Origin: a candidate division WWE3 bacterium CG_4_9_14_0_2_um_filter_35_11
GTDB taxonomy: Bacteria > Patescibacteriota > WWE3 > 2-01-FULL-39-13
Reading direction: 5' to 3'
Length of the DNA stretch: 45,811 nucleotides
Assembly: GCA_002789015.1 (NCBI GenBank)
Contig: PFSJ01000025.1
Coordinates: forward strand, 1-45,811
In this document: in pieces, positions 1 through 9,801 of the stretch
Numbering within the stretch: position 1 is the stretch's first letter
Layout of the letters: the number at the start of each line of letters is the position of its first letter
The notes under the pieces: generated by a model
The model's input: the letters and a program-made list of their open reading frames with translations, nothing else
Told to the model about the DNA's origin: nothing
Databases searched by the model: none
Program-made: the position numbers and the translations under genes

Positions 1-929
1 GAATTGGGGGCGGTTCACAGGCGGACCTTGAATCAAAAATGATTGATGTTTCAAAAGCTTCTCAGGTTTCAGGAAATAAAATTAATTACACGGTTACTAT
101 CACAAATATTTCAGGTGAAGCCTCGGTTGATGTTACATCTATAGTTGATAGGCTGAGCTTCACGTATCCATGCGACCAAGGTGGGGCGACTACAAATTAT
201 ACGGGAAGCGGATGGGTTTCTAGTGTCACAGGAGATTTTCCTGCAAACACACCAAAAACCGTAGCAACATCCCTTTCATTTACTTATTCAGTCGATAACA
301 CTATCGAAGGAACTTATCTTAATACAATAGAAGTAGCAGCTGCTGGCGAATCAGGCAAATCAGCCATTTCATCGGTCAGCAACAATATCGGCCGAGGCGG
401 ATGTATAACATGTCCAACAGGATGGCCATTTACTGACTACAAAGGTAATCTTGCGGTAACACAAGGGCCACACACAACAAATCCTAACAGTTCCCACGGA
501 AGAGTCGAGGCCGTAGATATTGCACCACGTGGCTACGTCTATAATGTAAATGATGGACAAAAAATAATTGCAACACACAGAGGGACAGTTTCATTTAATA
601 TGTCTTTAACAGGATACGGAAACTTAGCAGTTGTGACTTCGGACGGAGGTTATTCCACATACTATGCACACTTAAATAGTTTTGATGGATCTATAAGAAG
701 TGGCGATCTAGTAGAAGCTGGGAGGGTTTTAGGCATTATGGGAAATATAGGAAACTCAACAGGCACACACTTACATTATGAATTTAGACCTCCAACCGGA
801 AATGCAAATTACGAATGTTTAGCCGGTCATAAGTTAAAACTAGAAAGTGTTAATGGACAAAGCTATATTCCAAAGACAATACCAGTTGCATGTTATGGTT
901 CAGGGGCGTGTAATATTTCAGTACCATGA
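1..929 (+). CDS. Exported M23-family peptidase, 5' partial
   Basis: The frame is open to the left edge (IGGGSQADLESK precedes the first ATG at 39), so the gene is truncated and the ATG at 39 is probably internal. The N-terminal visible part (SKASQVSGNKINYTVTITNIS) resembles a DUF11/surface-protein beta-sandwich repeat. The C-terminal half is a LytM/M23 domain: zinc-ligand-like H153 and D160 (numbered from the ATG at 39), then YYAHL, then GTHLHYEF with H244 and H246. The family cleaves peptidoglycan cross-bridges outside the membrane. It ends in an ATGA overlap with the next gene, so the three leftmost genes are probably co-translated. Role as a cell-wall hydrolase is well supported; target (own or host wall) is unknown. 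Confidence 0.82.
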   Translation, partial: IGGGSQADLESKMIDVSKASQVSGNKINYTVTITNISGEASVDVTSIVDRLSFTYPCDQGGATTNYTGSGWVSSVTGDFPANTPKTVATSLSFTYSVDNTIEGTYLNTIEVAAAGESGKSAISSVSNNIGRGGCITCPTGWPFTDYKGNLAVTQGPHTTNPNSSHGRVEAVDIAPRGYVYNVNDGQKIIATHRGTVSFNMSLTGYGNLAVVTSDGGYSTYYAHLNSFDGSIRSGDLVEAGRVLGIMGNIGNSTGTHLHYEFRPPTGNANYECLAGHKLKLESVNGQSYIPKTIPVACYGSGACNISVP

Positions 930-1957
930 AAAAAATAAACTATAAAGGAATTTTAATAATCTTCATGTTCATTACAGCACTAACTGTGCTTTACATAACT
1001 TTTAGCGATGAAATTGATAATAAATTAAACATAAATAAAAAAGCAGATTATCCATTGGCAACAGTTGATATTCTTCCGGACATAAAGCAAGACCTAAATA
1101 TTACGTCGATTGGAAATCCATCAATTTCTATAGTAAATCAATTTAATACTTCGGCGTTTTCTAATCTTCCAAAAGAAGCCCCAATGTATACATATGAAAA
1201 ATCAACATACTTAAAGAAAGAGAATGAACTTAACCTTTTCAAAACATTTGGACTTCAAAATATACCCTATCAACCAAGACAAGATGATTTATTAGGTAGA
1301 TCAGTTTCTGTCTCAAATGGAACTGCTTCATTAAGTATTTATGAAGACCAAGGCATGATGTCTTATTCAAAAAATGTTGTAGGGGAGCTTTCGTACTTCA
1401 CGTCAATTACAGATCCACAGATATACAGAAATAAAGCGGAAAGTTATTTAAATTCGATTGGAATAGATTTAAGTTCATTTGTATTTTCGAAAACTAAATA
1501 TTATTCGATTGCAGGTCCAGAAGCAGAAGAAACATCTTCCCCAACAAGGGCAAAAATAATAGAGGTCTTATTTTTAGCCAAAGCTAATGAGCTTCCAATA
1601 ATTGATAACAGTACAGATCCAAGTGGCAATTTAGTTCGAGTTTGGCTTGATGTAAATCAGAATATTGTTAGAGTTGATTATCAAGATACAGGCAAAATCG
1701 GCACAAAAACATCTGTTTTTAAATTGAAAACAACAGATCAAATTGTAAATGGTATAAACCAAGGAAAGTTAAAAATTATAAAAACAGAAACTCCATTTGG
1801 ACAAAAAATAAAATCCACAAACATTCAGTCATTAAAACTGGCATACTATGCAATCGATGGATTATTAGTTCCAGTCTATATACTGCAAGCACAATCAATA
1901 ACAGAAACTGGAGCGACTGGGCCAACATATCTAATAATGGAGGCAGTCGAGAAATGA
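926..1957 (+). CDS. Membrane-anchored exported protein, unknown function
   Basis: 343 aa. One hydrophobic segment near the N terminus (about residues 8-26, ILIIFMFITALTVLYITF) is followed by a polar extracytoplasmic part, so it is probably a single-pass anchored protein. I recognise no domain with confidence. The C-terminal half (VRVWLDVNQNIVRVDY, LKLAYYAIDGLLVPVYIL) has the look of a PepSY/YycI-type alpha-beta fold, which is only an impression. It overlaps both neighbours by 4 bp (ATGA), which implies translational coupling with the M23 peptidase upstream and the transglycosylase-like protein downstream, and hence a shared envelope role. Confidence 0.7.
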   Translation: MKKINYKGILIIFMFITALTVLYITFSDEIDNKLNINKKADYPLATVDILPDIKQDLNITSIGNPSISIVNQFNTSAFSNLPKEAPMYTYEKSTYLKKENELNLFKTFGLQNIPYQPRQDDLLGRSVSVSNGTASLSIYEDQGMMSYSKNVVGELSYFTSITDPQIYRNKAESYLNSIGIDLSSFVFSKTKYYSIAGPEAEETSSPTRAKIIEVLFLAKANELPIIDNSTDPSGNLVRVWLDVNQNIVRVDYQDTGKIGTKTSVFKLKTTDQIVNGINQGKLKIIKTETPFGQKIKSTNIQSLKLAYYAIDGLLVPVYILQAQSITETGATGPTYLIMEAVEK

Positions 1958-4900
1958 GAAATAATTTAGCTAGAAATATCATAATTGCAGTCTTAGTTTT
2001 TTGCTTTTCTTTTGCTCTTTCATTAAAAGAAGCTAACGCACAATGCATTTTCAACATAGCTGACTGGTCGGAAAGTGGCGTTACAACATGCCTTGAAAAC
2101 GGAGGAGTAATCGGATTAGTAGGAACAGTCGGAAACTGGGGCGAAAACTACAGAAGGACTGCTCAAATAGTACAAAATTACAATAATGGCAAACAAAACA
2201 GTGATATGGTTACAATTGAAGTTAGACTATATAACGACTCAAGACCACACACTGCACAAGAGATTCAATCAGCTATAGCTATGATGCTGTCCTATCCTAT
2301 AGGTACAAACCCGATCATTAGAATAAATAACGAACCGACAGATTCTTATGCTTGGGCGGGTTTAAGTTATGAGGAAAAGATAGAAGCTATAGCACAAACG
2401 CAATATGCAGCAAGACAAGCGATCAACCAAGCTGGAGGTGGCATTCTTTTAGCAAGTGAGATGCTTGACATGTGGAACGGGGAAAACCCACAAAATGTTT
2501 GGGCCGCAGTAACACAATATATACAATCACACCAATCTGAATTTCCCGGAGTAAATAATTATCATGATTTATATGATGTTTATTCTATCAGTGGATACTT
2601 TAATACCGGTAATTTTGGGGTTTTAGGAAATAATAACTTGGCGGATGTTCTCTCATCCTTACCCCTGGGGAAAGCTTGGAGATTTAGCGAATTTGGATAC
2701 ATTGCGCCAGGAGCAAGGCCAACATACGAGATAAATAATCTAAGACAAGTACTAACGGAATTTGTTGCTTGGCTTGCAAATAATCCAAGTTTTGCTTCTA
2801 ACTTTGCGGGATTTGGAATTTTCACGAAAGATCCGCATCAATCAACATCAGATATTGCAGCAGCTATTATGCAAATTATTGCAGATAATCCTGGCCTAGG
2901 ATCAGCATTAGCTGCACTTGATATTTTTGGGGTCGGAGATCCTGCCAAATTTCAAGCATGGCTACAAAATTTATTGACACAGGGGGTTATTGTTGCTTGC
3001 AAGGATATAAGTGGAAACCTACTGGGATATGCACCTGATCAAAATGCATGTAACCTACAATTTGGTAACGCACCGGGTAGTAGCTGTGGAGGGCCAATTG
3101 ACCTAGACCAAGTTGGATTTAAAGCAGAAATGGCACTTTGGAGGTTTACTGCAAAATTCAATGCGAAAGAGATAGACGATGGTGACTTGTATTCAGCCTC
3201 TAATTATATTAAAAGTAACTTTGTTTTAGAAACGGTTAACTCATATCCTCATTTCAATCTCGAACCATTTGCAAATCAATTAGTAGGTTCCAAAGTTGAA
3301 GGAACACAAAATGTTGCAACAAGAGTCGAAGACTTTAAAGCACCAACACAATTATCTTCAAGAGTCCCAGGAAAAATAGAACCTTCTGGATTTAGCATTG
3401 GACCGCAAGAATACCAAAGACCAGATGAAAATGAAGAGGATTATACAAAACGAGTCTTTGACACAAGTACAAGTTCACTAGGACAAAAAGAAAAATACGG
3501 GGAAAAAGCAGAAATGAAGGTTACGAATTTTAAAGCTTGTATACAAAGACTTACATGTAATCCAGCTGTAGAAAAATGCTTAAAAGAAAGCTACTTGTTT
3601 AATAGTCAATGTCCTGCAGGACAACCTAATTGTCACGAATGCGTCGATGGAGTCGATAACCTTGGGGATGGTAGCGGATGTATCTCCTACGGAAAGGTAT
3701 TTACACTAGGTGGCAAGCTAAGCTTTGAAGAACCTGCGGATCTTTTAACAGTATCAAAATCTCTAGATAATTTAGGCAAAAAATATTCGGATATAAAAGA
3801 TGAAAATAGTTCTTACGCAAAAGCAAAAAGTCAGAAGAACCTTTTGGTAAATAACGTTAATTACAATGCATACACACCACAACAAGTGCAAGCACAGGTT
3901 ACAAAAGTAAAAGCAGCAGACCCTAGCGGATCCTTAAATAGCAGCATAACGCTTGGAGCGTCATCAAACGGTAGTGGATACAACGTTAATTATAGATATT
4001 GTATAGGGCATCAATCTCCATGCGGAATGGGAGATTTAAGATCAGTAATAAATGGAACGCAAATTAACCTGTGGAAATCGACAACAAGCGACGACCCTAA
4101 TGATGCTTGTCTAGAACCAGGATGGGGAGGTGCTCCATCCTTTGATAATGTTTCGCTACCGTTTACAGTAACAGTAACAACGGGAGGAAATAGAACAGGC
4201 CCACAAGGTATATGTCCCGATTCTGACACACAATCCTGCACAATTAGCGAAGTAAACGGTGTGCTAACTACAACTTGCGGAGGCACATTACCTCCACCAC
4301 CTCCAGTTGATTGTAGAAATTGTCCATCATGGGCGCCAGCCTCTGCTTGCGCAAAGATAGTAAAACAGACACTACCGACTGTAAACGAATGTTCAGATGG
4401 CAAATGTCAATCAGGAATAAGAGATGTTGAAGAACAAGTCCCACTTAGCCAAGATGTAGACATAAACTTCTCTTTTAGTGGAATTCCTGTTATTGGAACA
4501 TTATTTAACGCAATTGGACTAAATGAAATCTCGTGTCAAAGAGAAAGTTCTTCGTTTTGTACAAATAGAGCCCCTTGTGCATTACCTGATCAAGGAGCTT
4601 GCCCATGCACAACATGGGAGACAGGTGGTAATGGCAAGTGGCAATGTGCATTTAACGCTGCAGAATACGCTTTATATGCCTACCCTACTAGTAATTTAAT
4701 CGGAGATTACGGAAATAAAACATCATATATAAGACCACTTGAAGCAATATTTAAGGTTCCAGGCCAAACAGATAAATATTTCACTAAGGAAAGCGCAATG
4801 TCTACGGTATCTTTAAAGCTTAAACCGGAAGATATTGATATACAAACATCAGGACAGTTTTACATTGATGCACAAAAAGATGCAAAATACTTCAGAATCA

Positions 4901-5937
4901 AAGAAGGCGATACGAAGAAGATTAATGTTGAGTATTATGATTTTTATCAACCTTTGTATAGCAGTATTTGTTTGGCAGATCAGTTTACTAGGGTTCCCAA
5001 TTCGGCTTCTTTGGATTATCAGGATAATTGTAATTCGTTTGCGTTTTATCCAGGAAATAGAAATGGAGCACCTTTAGATTCACTTGACCCAACAACTCCG
5101 ATTACTTTTTCTGGAAATGTTGAAAGTGACATTGCAACAGCTGCGGGTAATAACGGAGTTCCTGCAGCGGTATTAAAAGCAATTTTAGAAGTAGAACTTG
5201 GATCTGTTGAGTTTGATCCAAACAATTACACATGCACGAGAAATTCGGCAACGGCAACGGGTCCAATGCAAATTACTGATGGGACCGTGTTCGGATATTT
5301 AAGAGGAACTGAACCAATTGATTGGAATATTAAAACCTGGAATGCAGGAGAAGATTTCAGCTCTGATGGCAGGTGCCATATTGAACACGCAATGGAAATC
5401 GCCGCAAGAATATTAAAAGGCAAGGCAGATTACGCTGTTTCACAAGGTTGGGTTACTGACTCCGCTGATTTTATGTATAACCCACAAATGGCTATTTATG
5501 CGTCTGGTGGATATTATGGGACAAGGCAGTGTAATCCAACAGCAGAAACACAAAATAGATGGGGACAAAATATCAGCTACTGTGATTTTTTTATATACAA
5601 AGTAGGCCAATATGGAGGGTATCCAGCGGCAAGTCCACAGATATGTCAAACTCTAAAACCCACTTGCGATGGTGTTGGGCCTTTTAATGCTGGTGAAGGT
5701 GCTCAATCTGGACCAACTCAAGGCACTAAAACAGAAGCTCCTGTTTCGCAGGGATCTTCCTCTCCAGTCACTAATCCAAAGGGTGATACGCAAACCCAAA
5801 AAGGCTTTTTGATCGATGTCCAAAATTTGATGAATAAGTATAAGGATCAAATAAAATCAACAAATCCAACAATAAATGATTTGCCACCCGCAATGGTAGA
5901 AGAAATTAAAGCACTCGCACAAAAGTATAAAAATTAA
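1954..5937 (+). CDS. Large secreted protein: TIM-barrel-like N-domain and lytic transglycosylase-like C-domain
   Basis: 1327 aa with a classic signal peptide ending near ANAQ (about residue 30). Residues about 40-320 look like a glycosidase-type barrel (IRINNEPTDSY, LASEMLDMWNGENP, AWRFSEFGYIAPG). The middle is Cys-rich (CNPAVEKC, CPAGQPNCHEC), suggesting disulfides and extracellular location. Around residues 1050-1190 there is an SLT-like domain: NNGVPAAVLKAILEVELG, with a plausible catalytic Glu, followed by ATGPMQITDG, matching the GPMQI signature of lytic transglycosylases. The family cuts the MurNAc-GlcNAc bond; VirB1-like members open the wall for type IV secretion. ATGA overlap with the upstream gene; its stop overlaps the convergent gene by 3 bp. 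Co-function with the VirB4 locus at 19.6-25 kb is inference. Confidence 0.75.
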   Translation: MRNNLARNIIIAVLVFCFSFALSLKEANAQCIFNIADWSESGVTTCLENGGVIGLVGTVGNWGENYRRTAQIVQNYNNGKQNSDMVTIEVRLYNDSRPHTAQEIQSAIAMMLSYPIGTNPIIRINNEPTDSYAWAGLSYEEKIEAIAQTQYAARQAINQAGGGILLASEMLDMWNGENPQNVWAAVTQYIQSHQSEFPGVNNYHDLYDVYSISGYFNTGNFGVLGNNNLADVLSSLPLGKAWRFSEFGYIAPGARPTYEINNLRQVLTEFVAWLANNPSFASNFAGFGIFTKDPHQSTSDIAAAIMQIIADNPGLGSALAALDIFGVGDPAKFQAWLQNLLTQGVIVACKDISGNLLGYAPDQNACNLQFGNAPGSSCGGPIDLDQVGFKAEMALWRFTAKFNAKEIDDGDLYSASNYIKSNFVLETVNSYPHFNLEPFANQLVGSKVEGTQNVATRVEDFKAPTQLSSRVPGKIEPSGFSIGPQEYQRPDENEEDYTKRVFDTSTSSLGQKEKYGEKAEMKVTNFKACIQRLTCNPAVEKCLKESYLFNSQCPAGQPNCHECVDGVDNLGDGSGCISYGKVFTLGGKLSFEEPADLLTVSKSLDNLGKKYSDIKDENSSYAKAKSQKNLLVNNVNYNAYTPQQVQAQVTKVKAADPSGSLNSSITLGASSNGSGYNVNYRYCIGHQSPCGMGDLRSVINGTQINLWKSTTSDDPNDACLEPGWGGAPSFDNVSLPFTVTVTTGGNRTGPQGICPDSDTQSCTISEVNGVLTTTCGGTLPPPPPVDCRNCPSWAPASACAKIVKQTLPTVNECSDGKCQSGIRDVEEQVPLSQDVDINFSFSGIPVIGTLFNAIGLNEISCQRESSSFCTNRAPCALPDQGACPCTTWETGGNGKWQCAFNAAEYALYAYPTSNLIGDYGNKTSYIRPLEAIFKVPGQTDKYFTKESAMSTVSLKLKPEDIDIQTSGQFYIDAQKDAKYFRIKEGDTKKINVEYYDFYQPLYSSICLADQFTRVPNSASLDYQDNCNSFAFYPGNRNGAPLDSLDPTTPITFSGNVESDIATAAGNNGVPAAVLKAILEVELGSVEFDPNNYTCTRNSATATGPMQITDGTVFGYLRGTEPIDWNIKTWNAGEDFSSDGRCHIEHAMEIAARILKGKADYAVSQGWVTDSADFMYNPQMAIYASGGYYGTRQCNPTAETQNRWGQNISYCDFFIYKVGQYGGYPAASPQICQTLKPTCDGVGPFNAGEGAQSGPTQGTKTEAPVSQGSSSPVTNPKGDTQTQKGFLIDVQNLMNKYKDQIKSTNPTINDLPPAMVEEIKALAQKYKN

Positions 5938-6548
5938 ATTACCACCTTATAACTTAGGCTGATTTTATCAACTGGATAATTCCCAAAATATTCAAATATC
6001 CAAGGGTTTTTAAAAATGAATTTTTCATAAACTCCTGGCTTTGAATAAGCATGTGGCATTTTCAATAAATAAAAAGCGCTTCTGATATCACCACTTTTAA
6101 ACCTTAAATCAGACTCATAAATAATTAACGGATCCTTAATTTTCATTAACTTTAAAATAAACCTGTGTAATGGACTAAGCTTTTCATTCAAAATAATCAA
6201 ATTAATTTCAGAATATTTTCCAAATAATCCAAAAAGGTCAAGTGAATCTATAAAATTAAAAATCTTCTTATGCTTTTTTAACTTTTTCAAAATCAATTTA
6301 GAAACCATGATTTTCTCTAATTGTTTAGCTTTTCTTATTTCGAAATTTGAATCAGGCAATCCAAGATATAAATCTTCAAACAAAACAACCTCTCTAGATT
6401 TTATTAAATCAGAAATTATCGAATTCAGCTCATCCCTCTTATATTGCCTACTTAAATTCTTTGTAACGAAAAAATCAAGAACTTCCTCCCTTGTCGGCAA
6501 ATGATCTATCGCATCAAAAAATTTTAAAGTCAAAAAGATTTGTTTCAT
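5934..6548 (-). CDS. Unknown protein, possibly a degenerate nucleotidyltransferase-like protein
   Basis: 204 aa. N-terminal part is helical and reads like a winged-helix (TREEVLDFFVTKNLSRQYKRDELNSIISDLIKSREV). The C-terminal segment (DIRSAFYLLKMPHAYSKPGVYEKFIFKNPWIFEYFGN) resembles a small nucleotidyltransferase-like family that I associate with CPR genomes. The usual GS-x-D-x-D active-site strand is not visible: the matching place reads GLFGKYSEINLIIL. If the resemblance is right, catalysis has been lost. It lies 5 bp downstream of the RNase H gene, probably in one operon, and converges on the transglycosylase gene. Function unknown. Confidence 0.6.
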   Translation of the reverse strand: MKQIFLTLKFFDAIDHLPTREEVLDFFVTKNLSRQYKRDELNSIISDLIKSREVVLFEDLYLGLPDSNFEIRKAKQLEKIMVSKLILKKLKKHKKIFNFIDSLDLFGLFGKYSEINLIILNEKLSPLHRFILKLMKIKDPLIIYESDLRFKSGDIRSAFYLLKMPHAYSKPGVYEKFIFKNPWIFEYFGNYPVDKISLSYKVVI

Positions 6549-6553
6549 CAGAA

Positions 6554-6961
6554 TTATGTATTCGAGTCCAAAGCCTCATTAACTAACTTATCTGCCAATG
6601 AATTTTCTTTTCTCTTAACATGATTAAAGCTTATTTGACTGAATTTTGATTTCAGATTTACAACCCTTTCAAAAAGTAACTTAAGATTTTCGTCTTTGAC
6701 TCGATAAGCTCCATTTATCTGCTTAACAACAAGTTCACTGTCCAAAAAACAGTTAAGAGAATCGATTCCTAACTCCAAAGCAACCGACAAACCTTTGATA
6801 AGTGCCGAATATTCAGCAACATTATTTGTAGAAACACCAGTAAACTCCTTAAACTGATTAACAATTTCCCCTGATGAATTTTTAATAACTCCTCCAATGG
6901 CAGAAGGCCCCGGATTACCTCTTGCACCGCCATCTGTATTTAATGAAAAAGTTTCAGACAT
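6554..6961 (-). CDS. rnhA: Type I ribonuclease H-like protein
   Basis: Hydrolyses RNA in RNA-DNA hybrids; cytoplasmic. All four acidic positions of the RNase HI active site are visible: NTDGGARGNPGP (Asp), NNVAEYSALIKGL (Glu), CFLDSELVVKQING (Asp) and ENSLADKLVNEAL (Asp). The form is the short RNH_like type without the basic handle loop. The track starts at 6967, but a TAGTAT -10 lies at 6968-6973, directly touching that ATG. The ATG at 6961 (MSETFSLN) is 6 nt below the -10 and is the better start, implying a leaderless message. First gene of a two-gene reverse operon. Confidence 0.88.
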   Translation of the reverse strand: MSETFSLNTDGGARGNPGPSAIGGVIKNSSGEIVNQFKEFTGVSTNNVAEYSALIKGLSVALELGIDSLNCFLDSELVVKQINGAYRVKDENLKLLFERVVNLKSKFSQISFNHVKRKENSLADKLVNEALDSNT

Positions 6962-6967
6962 GAGCAT

Positions 6968-6973
6968 ATACTA
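6968..6973 (-). promoter_or_regulatory. -10 element of the RNase H gene
   Basis: Read on the minus strand: TTGGTAGTAT, an extended -10 (TGg TAGTAT). The preferred ATG follows after 6 nt, so its A would be +1. No good -35 is visible. Confidence 0.45.
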
Positions 6974-7023
6974 CCAAGCTGACAGAGACTTTCATATACC
7001 AATTTCGCACAAAGCTGATAGAC

Positions 7024-7029
7024 TAAATT
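7024..7029 (+). promoter_or_regulatory. -10 element of the DUF4012 gene
   Basis: TAAATT, 9 nt before the ATG at 7039; no good -35 seen. Fits the short-leader pattern found at other first genes in the window. Confidence 0.35.
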
Positions 7030-7038
7030 AGAACTGCC

Positions 7039-9615
7039 ATGTCAAAAATTCTACTCATAGGTGACAACGAAATAACTTCATATTTAAAAGATGCTTTATC
7101 AAAAAGTGGACATATTGTCGAAGTAGAAAACCTCGGGGAAATCAACAATTTCACATACAAAGACCTATCAGCGATTATCGATTTAACAAACGCCGAAGAC
7201 ACAAATGAAGACTCAAAAAGATTCATACACAACACAGGAGCCGTCAAACAATTAATGGATGCGGCAAAAGTAAATAACGCTCCATATCTTTTTATATATA
7301 AAGAAAACCAAGAGCCAAAACTTGAAGACTCAATAAACATTGCAATCGACTTCATTTCTCAATATGGAAAAAACAACGGGTACCTATCAACAATAATTCA
7401 AATCGAAGATATTTACGGCCAAGATATAAACACATCTCAAAGCCTAAATGAATTAATATCAAACATACTCGCAAATAAGCCAATAAAAATAGTAAAAGAC
7501 GTAAACGATTTATATCTAATGCATCAAGACGACCTTGTTTCTGGAATAGAAAAAATACTTAAAGATTTCGAAACTGGCGAATCAAAAGCTCAATATACAC
7601 TATTTAACCCTGAACCAATCACTGAAATTGAAATGGTTCACTTTATAAAAGACTTAACAGATTTAAAAACACAAATAGAATATTCAGGCGACGAATCAGA
7701 ATTCGAAACAAATGTATTAGATGAAGAAACAACGTCATACTTCCCCAATAATTGGGAACCTGTAGTTACGCTTGAAAAAGGCTTACAAGATTTATTCAAA
7801 AAATACGACATTCCTTTAAAAGGAGAAGAAAGAGAAGAACTAACAATAATACAAACAAGACTTTCGCAGGATTTGCTAGAAGAAAGATTAAAACTAAACG
7901 AGCATTATGAAAAGAAAAACAGCGAACTAGAAAATGAAATCGCAAAGCTTGAAGGCAGACTAGAACAGTCAAAACCGAAAATGGAAGAAGCTCTCACGCC
8001 GAAGATTAAAAAACAAATTCCTGCAAAAACTTTATTAAAACTTGGAGCGACTTTTGCGTTAATTCTCGCACTGCCATCGTTTATATTTATCTACTCCGTA
8101 GCTTCATCAATCGGGAATATCGATAAAGCTCAAAAAGCATTCAATGCACTTGATCTAAAAACTGCAAATGTATATGGCAAAAAAGCATACGACAAGCTTC
8201 ATAACATCGAATCTATTCCATATCCAATACTTGCAATATCAAGCATATTTGGAATTCCAAAAGATAATTCCTACAGCCTTTTAAATACAAGTAAAAACAT
8301 TTCGGAAATGATATATTTTGCATCCTCATTTGGAATAAGCGAAAACAAATCTAATATATTAAGTGATAACAACGTATTAGGTGCAACTGCTGATCAAACA
8401 AAAGACATCGAATTAAATAAAGCTTATGAGCTTGCAAACCTTGTAGAGTCTGATGTTTTTCATATCTACAGCGACACTGAATTTCAAAAAAATAAATTAG
8501 TAATCGAAGGTATGAAAAACATAAATCCAGCAATTAGAGATCTGCTCGGATACACGTCAAATCAAACATATCTTCTAATATTCCAAGACCCAGAAGAAAT
8601 GAGAGCAACTGGAGGAAAGATAAAAGAATATGCCATTTTAAAAATCGAAAATGGGAAATTCAATATAACAAAGACAGGACCAATATCTGAAATTGACGAA
8701 CAACTTGAATTAAATAATGCGCTGGAAAAGCCTCCAGAAGAAATCGTAACTGCATTTAATGACGACCTGTTCCATTTAAGAGATGCTAATTGGAATCCTG
8801 ACTTTAAACAAAGTGCAATGAAAATAAAAGACTTATACCAAAAAGGGACAAAATCAGAAATTGATGGAGTTATCGCAATCAATTATCCATTCGTAAAGTC
8901 TCTGTCCATCACGAATACAGACAAAAGCCTAGGTGCGATTTTTGATGAAATATTTAAAGACGGAGAACCTCAAACAGCACTTGTACATTCAATTTTAAAC
9001 GGGCTATTAACAAAGGACATACAAATCTTTAACGAAAACGAAAAAATAATGAACGCATTATCAAAAAACAGCTGGACCGGAGAAATTAGCCAATCAGCTA
9101 CAGACGATTATTTTTATATTGTCGATACAAATCTTGGAAAAAACGATATAAACAAAGATATCGAAAAAACGGTTTCATACAAAGCCCGCCTTCCTGAATC
9201 AGACAATGGATTAAATCGAGAATTAGTTATTACTTATAAAAATTTATCAAATGAAATAAATTCGGGGAATTCAGAATACATAAATTATTTAAGGATTTTT
9301 GTTCCAAATGATGCGCTTTTAAATTCAGCAACATTAGTAACAGAATCCGGCGAAACAAATATAATTCGAAGCATAAAAACATCATCTTTTGGACCTTTTA
9401 CAATTTATTCAACAGACATATTAGTTATGCCAGAAAAAACGGCATCATTAGTACTTAATTATGAATCATCACCAAAGACATACGATGGAAAATCCTTTAG
9501 TTTATCTGTTCAAAAACAGCCGGGGACAAAGCCAGAAGAAGTAAATATTGAAATATCTGGCAGACAAAAAAGTATAAAACTAGAAAAAGACGAGATACTC
9601 AAATTGCCCCTTTGA
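7039..9615 (+). CDS. Fusion of SDR/epimerase-like Rossmann domain with DUF4012 membrane protein
   Basis: 858 aa. Residues 1 to about 260 look like an NAD-dependent epimerase/RmlD-type fold: SKILLIGDNEITSYL at the start, IEDIYGQDINTSQSLNELISNI where SDRs have the vYGp motif, and LYLMHQDDLVSGIEKIL matching the hvdDla motif. The glycine-rich NAD loop (GxxGxxG) is absent, so it is probably non-catalytic. A charged coiled coil (about 270-320) precedes one membrane helix (about 333-360, LLKLGATFALILALPSFIFIY). The rest is DUF4012, with the characteristic YLLIFQDPEEMRATGGKIKEYAIL near residue 510. DUF4012 proteins are envelope proteins of unknown activity. Divergent from RNase H across 77 bp. Confidence 0.78.
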   Translation: MSKILLIGDNEITSYLKDALSKSGHIVEVENLGEINNFTYKDLSAIIDLTNAEDTNEDSKRFIHNTGAVKQLMDAAKVNNAPYLFIYKENQEPKLEDSINIAIDFISQYGKNNGYLSTIIQIEDIYGQDINTSQSLNELISNILANKPIKIVKDVNDLYLMHQDDLVSGIEKILKDFETGESKAQYTLFNPEPITEIEMVHFIKDLTDLKTQIEYSGDESEFETNVLDEETTSYFPNNWEPVVTLEKGLQDLFKKYDIPLKGEEREELTIIQTRLSQDLLEERLKLNEHYEKKNSELENEIAKLEGRLEQSKPKMEEALTPKIKKQIPAKTLLKLGATFALILALPSFIFIYSVASSIGNIDKAQKAFNALDLKTANVYGKKAYDKLHNIESIPYPILAISSIFGIPKDNSYSLLNTSKNISEMIYFASSFGISENKSNILSDNNVLGATADQTKDIELNKAYELANLVESDVFHIYSDTEFQKNKLVIEGMKNINPAIRDLLGYTSNQTYLLIFQDPEEMRATGGKIKEYAILKIENGKFNITKTGPISEIDEQLELNNALEKPPEEIVTAFNDDLFHLRDANWNPDFKQSAMKIKDLYQKGTKSEIDGVIAINYPFVKSLSITNTDKSLGAIFDEIFKDGEPQTALVHSILNGLLTKDIQIFNENEKIMNALSKNSWTGEISQSATDDYFYIVDTNLGKNDINKDIEKTVSYKARLPESDNGLNRELVITYKNLSNEINSGNSEYINYLRIFVPNDALLNSATLVTESGETNIIRSIKTSSFGPFTIYSTDILVMPEKTASLVLNYESSPKTYDGKSFSLSVQKQPGTKPEEVNIEISGRQKSIKLEKDEILKLPL

Positions 9616-9639
9616 AGAATATAGTGCTGGTGCTAAAAT
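9611..9639 (+). promoter_or_regulatory. Promoter of rplY
   Basis: TTTGAA (9611-9616), 17 bp, TAAAAT (9634-9639) with an upstream TGc extended -10. It starts at the stop codon of the DUF4012 gene. The implied transcript has a leader of about 155 nt before rplY, unlike the short-leader genes, which leaves room for leader control. Confidence 0.55.
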
Positions 9640-9801
9640 ATCCCAGTCTTGATTGATCAATATGGAATTGAACAAAGATTTAAGAAACAAGTCACAACCT
9701 GCTAATAATAAGTTAAAAGAAAATACTGTTAACAAGGAAAAAATTAAATATCAAGAAATTTTGCAATTAAAAACGTTATTTAGATCAGAAATAAACAACT
9801 T

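Noticed and set aside
4011-4403. 130-aa reverse ORF
   Set aside because: Shadow of the 1327-aa secreted protein; no start context and the forward frame has a clear domain structure.
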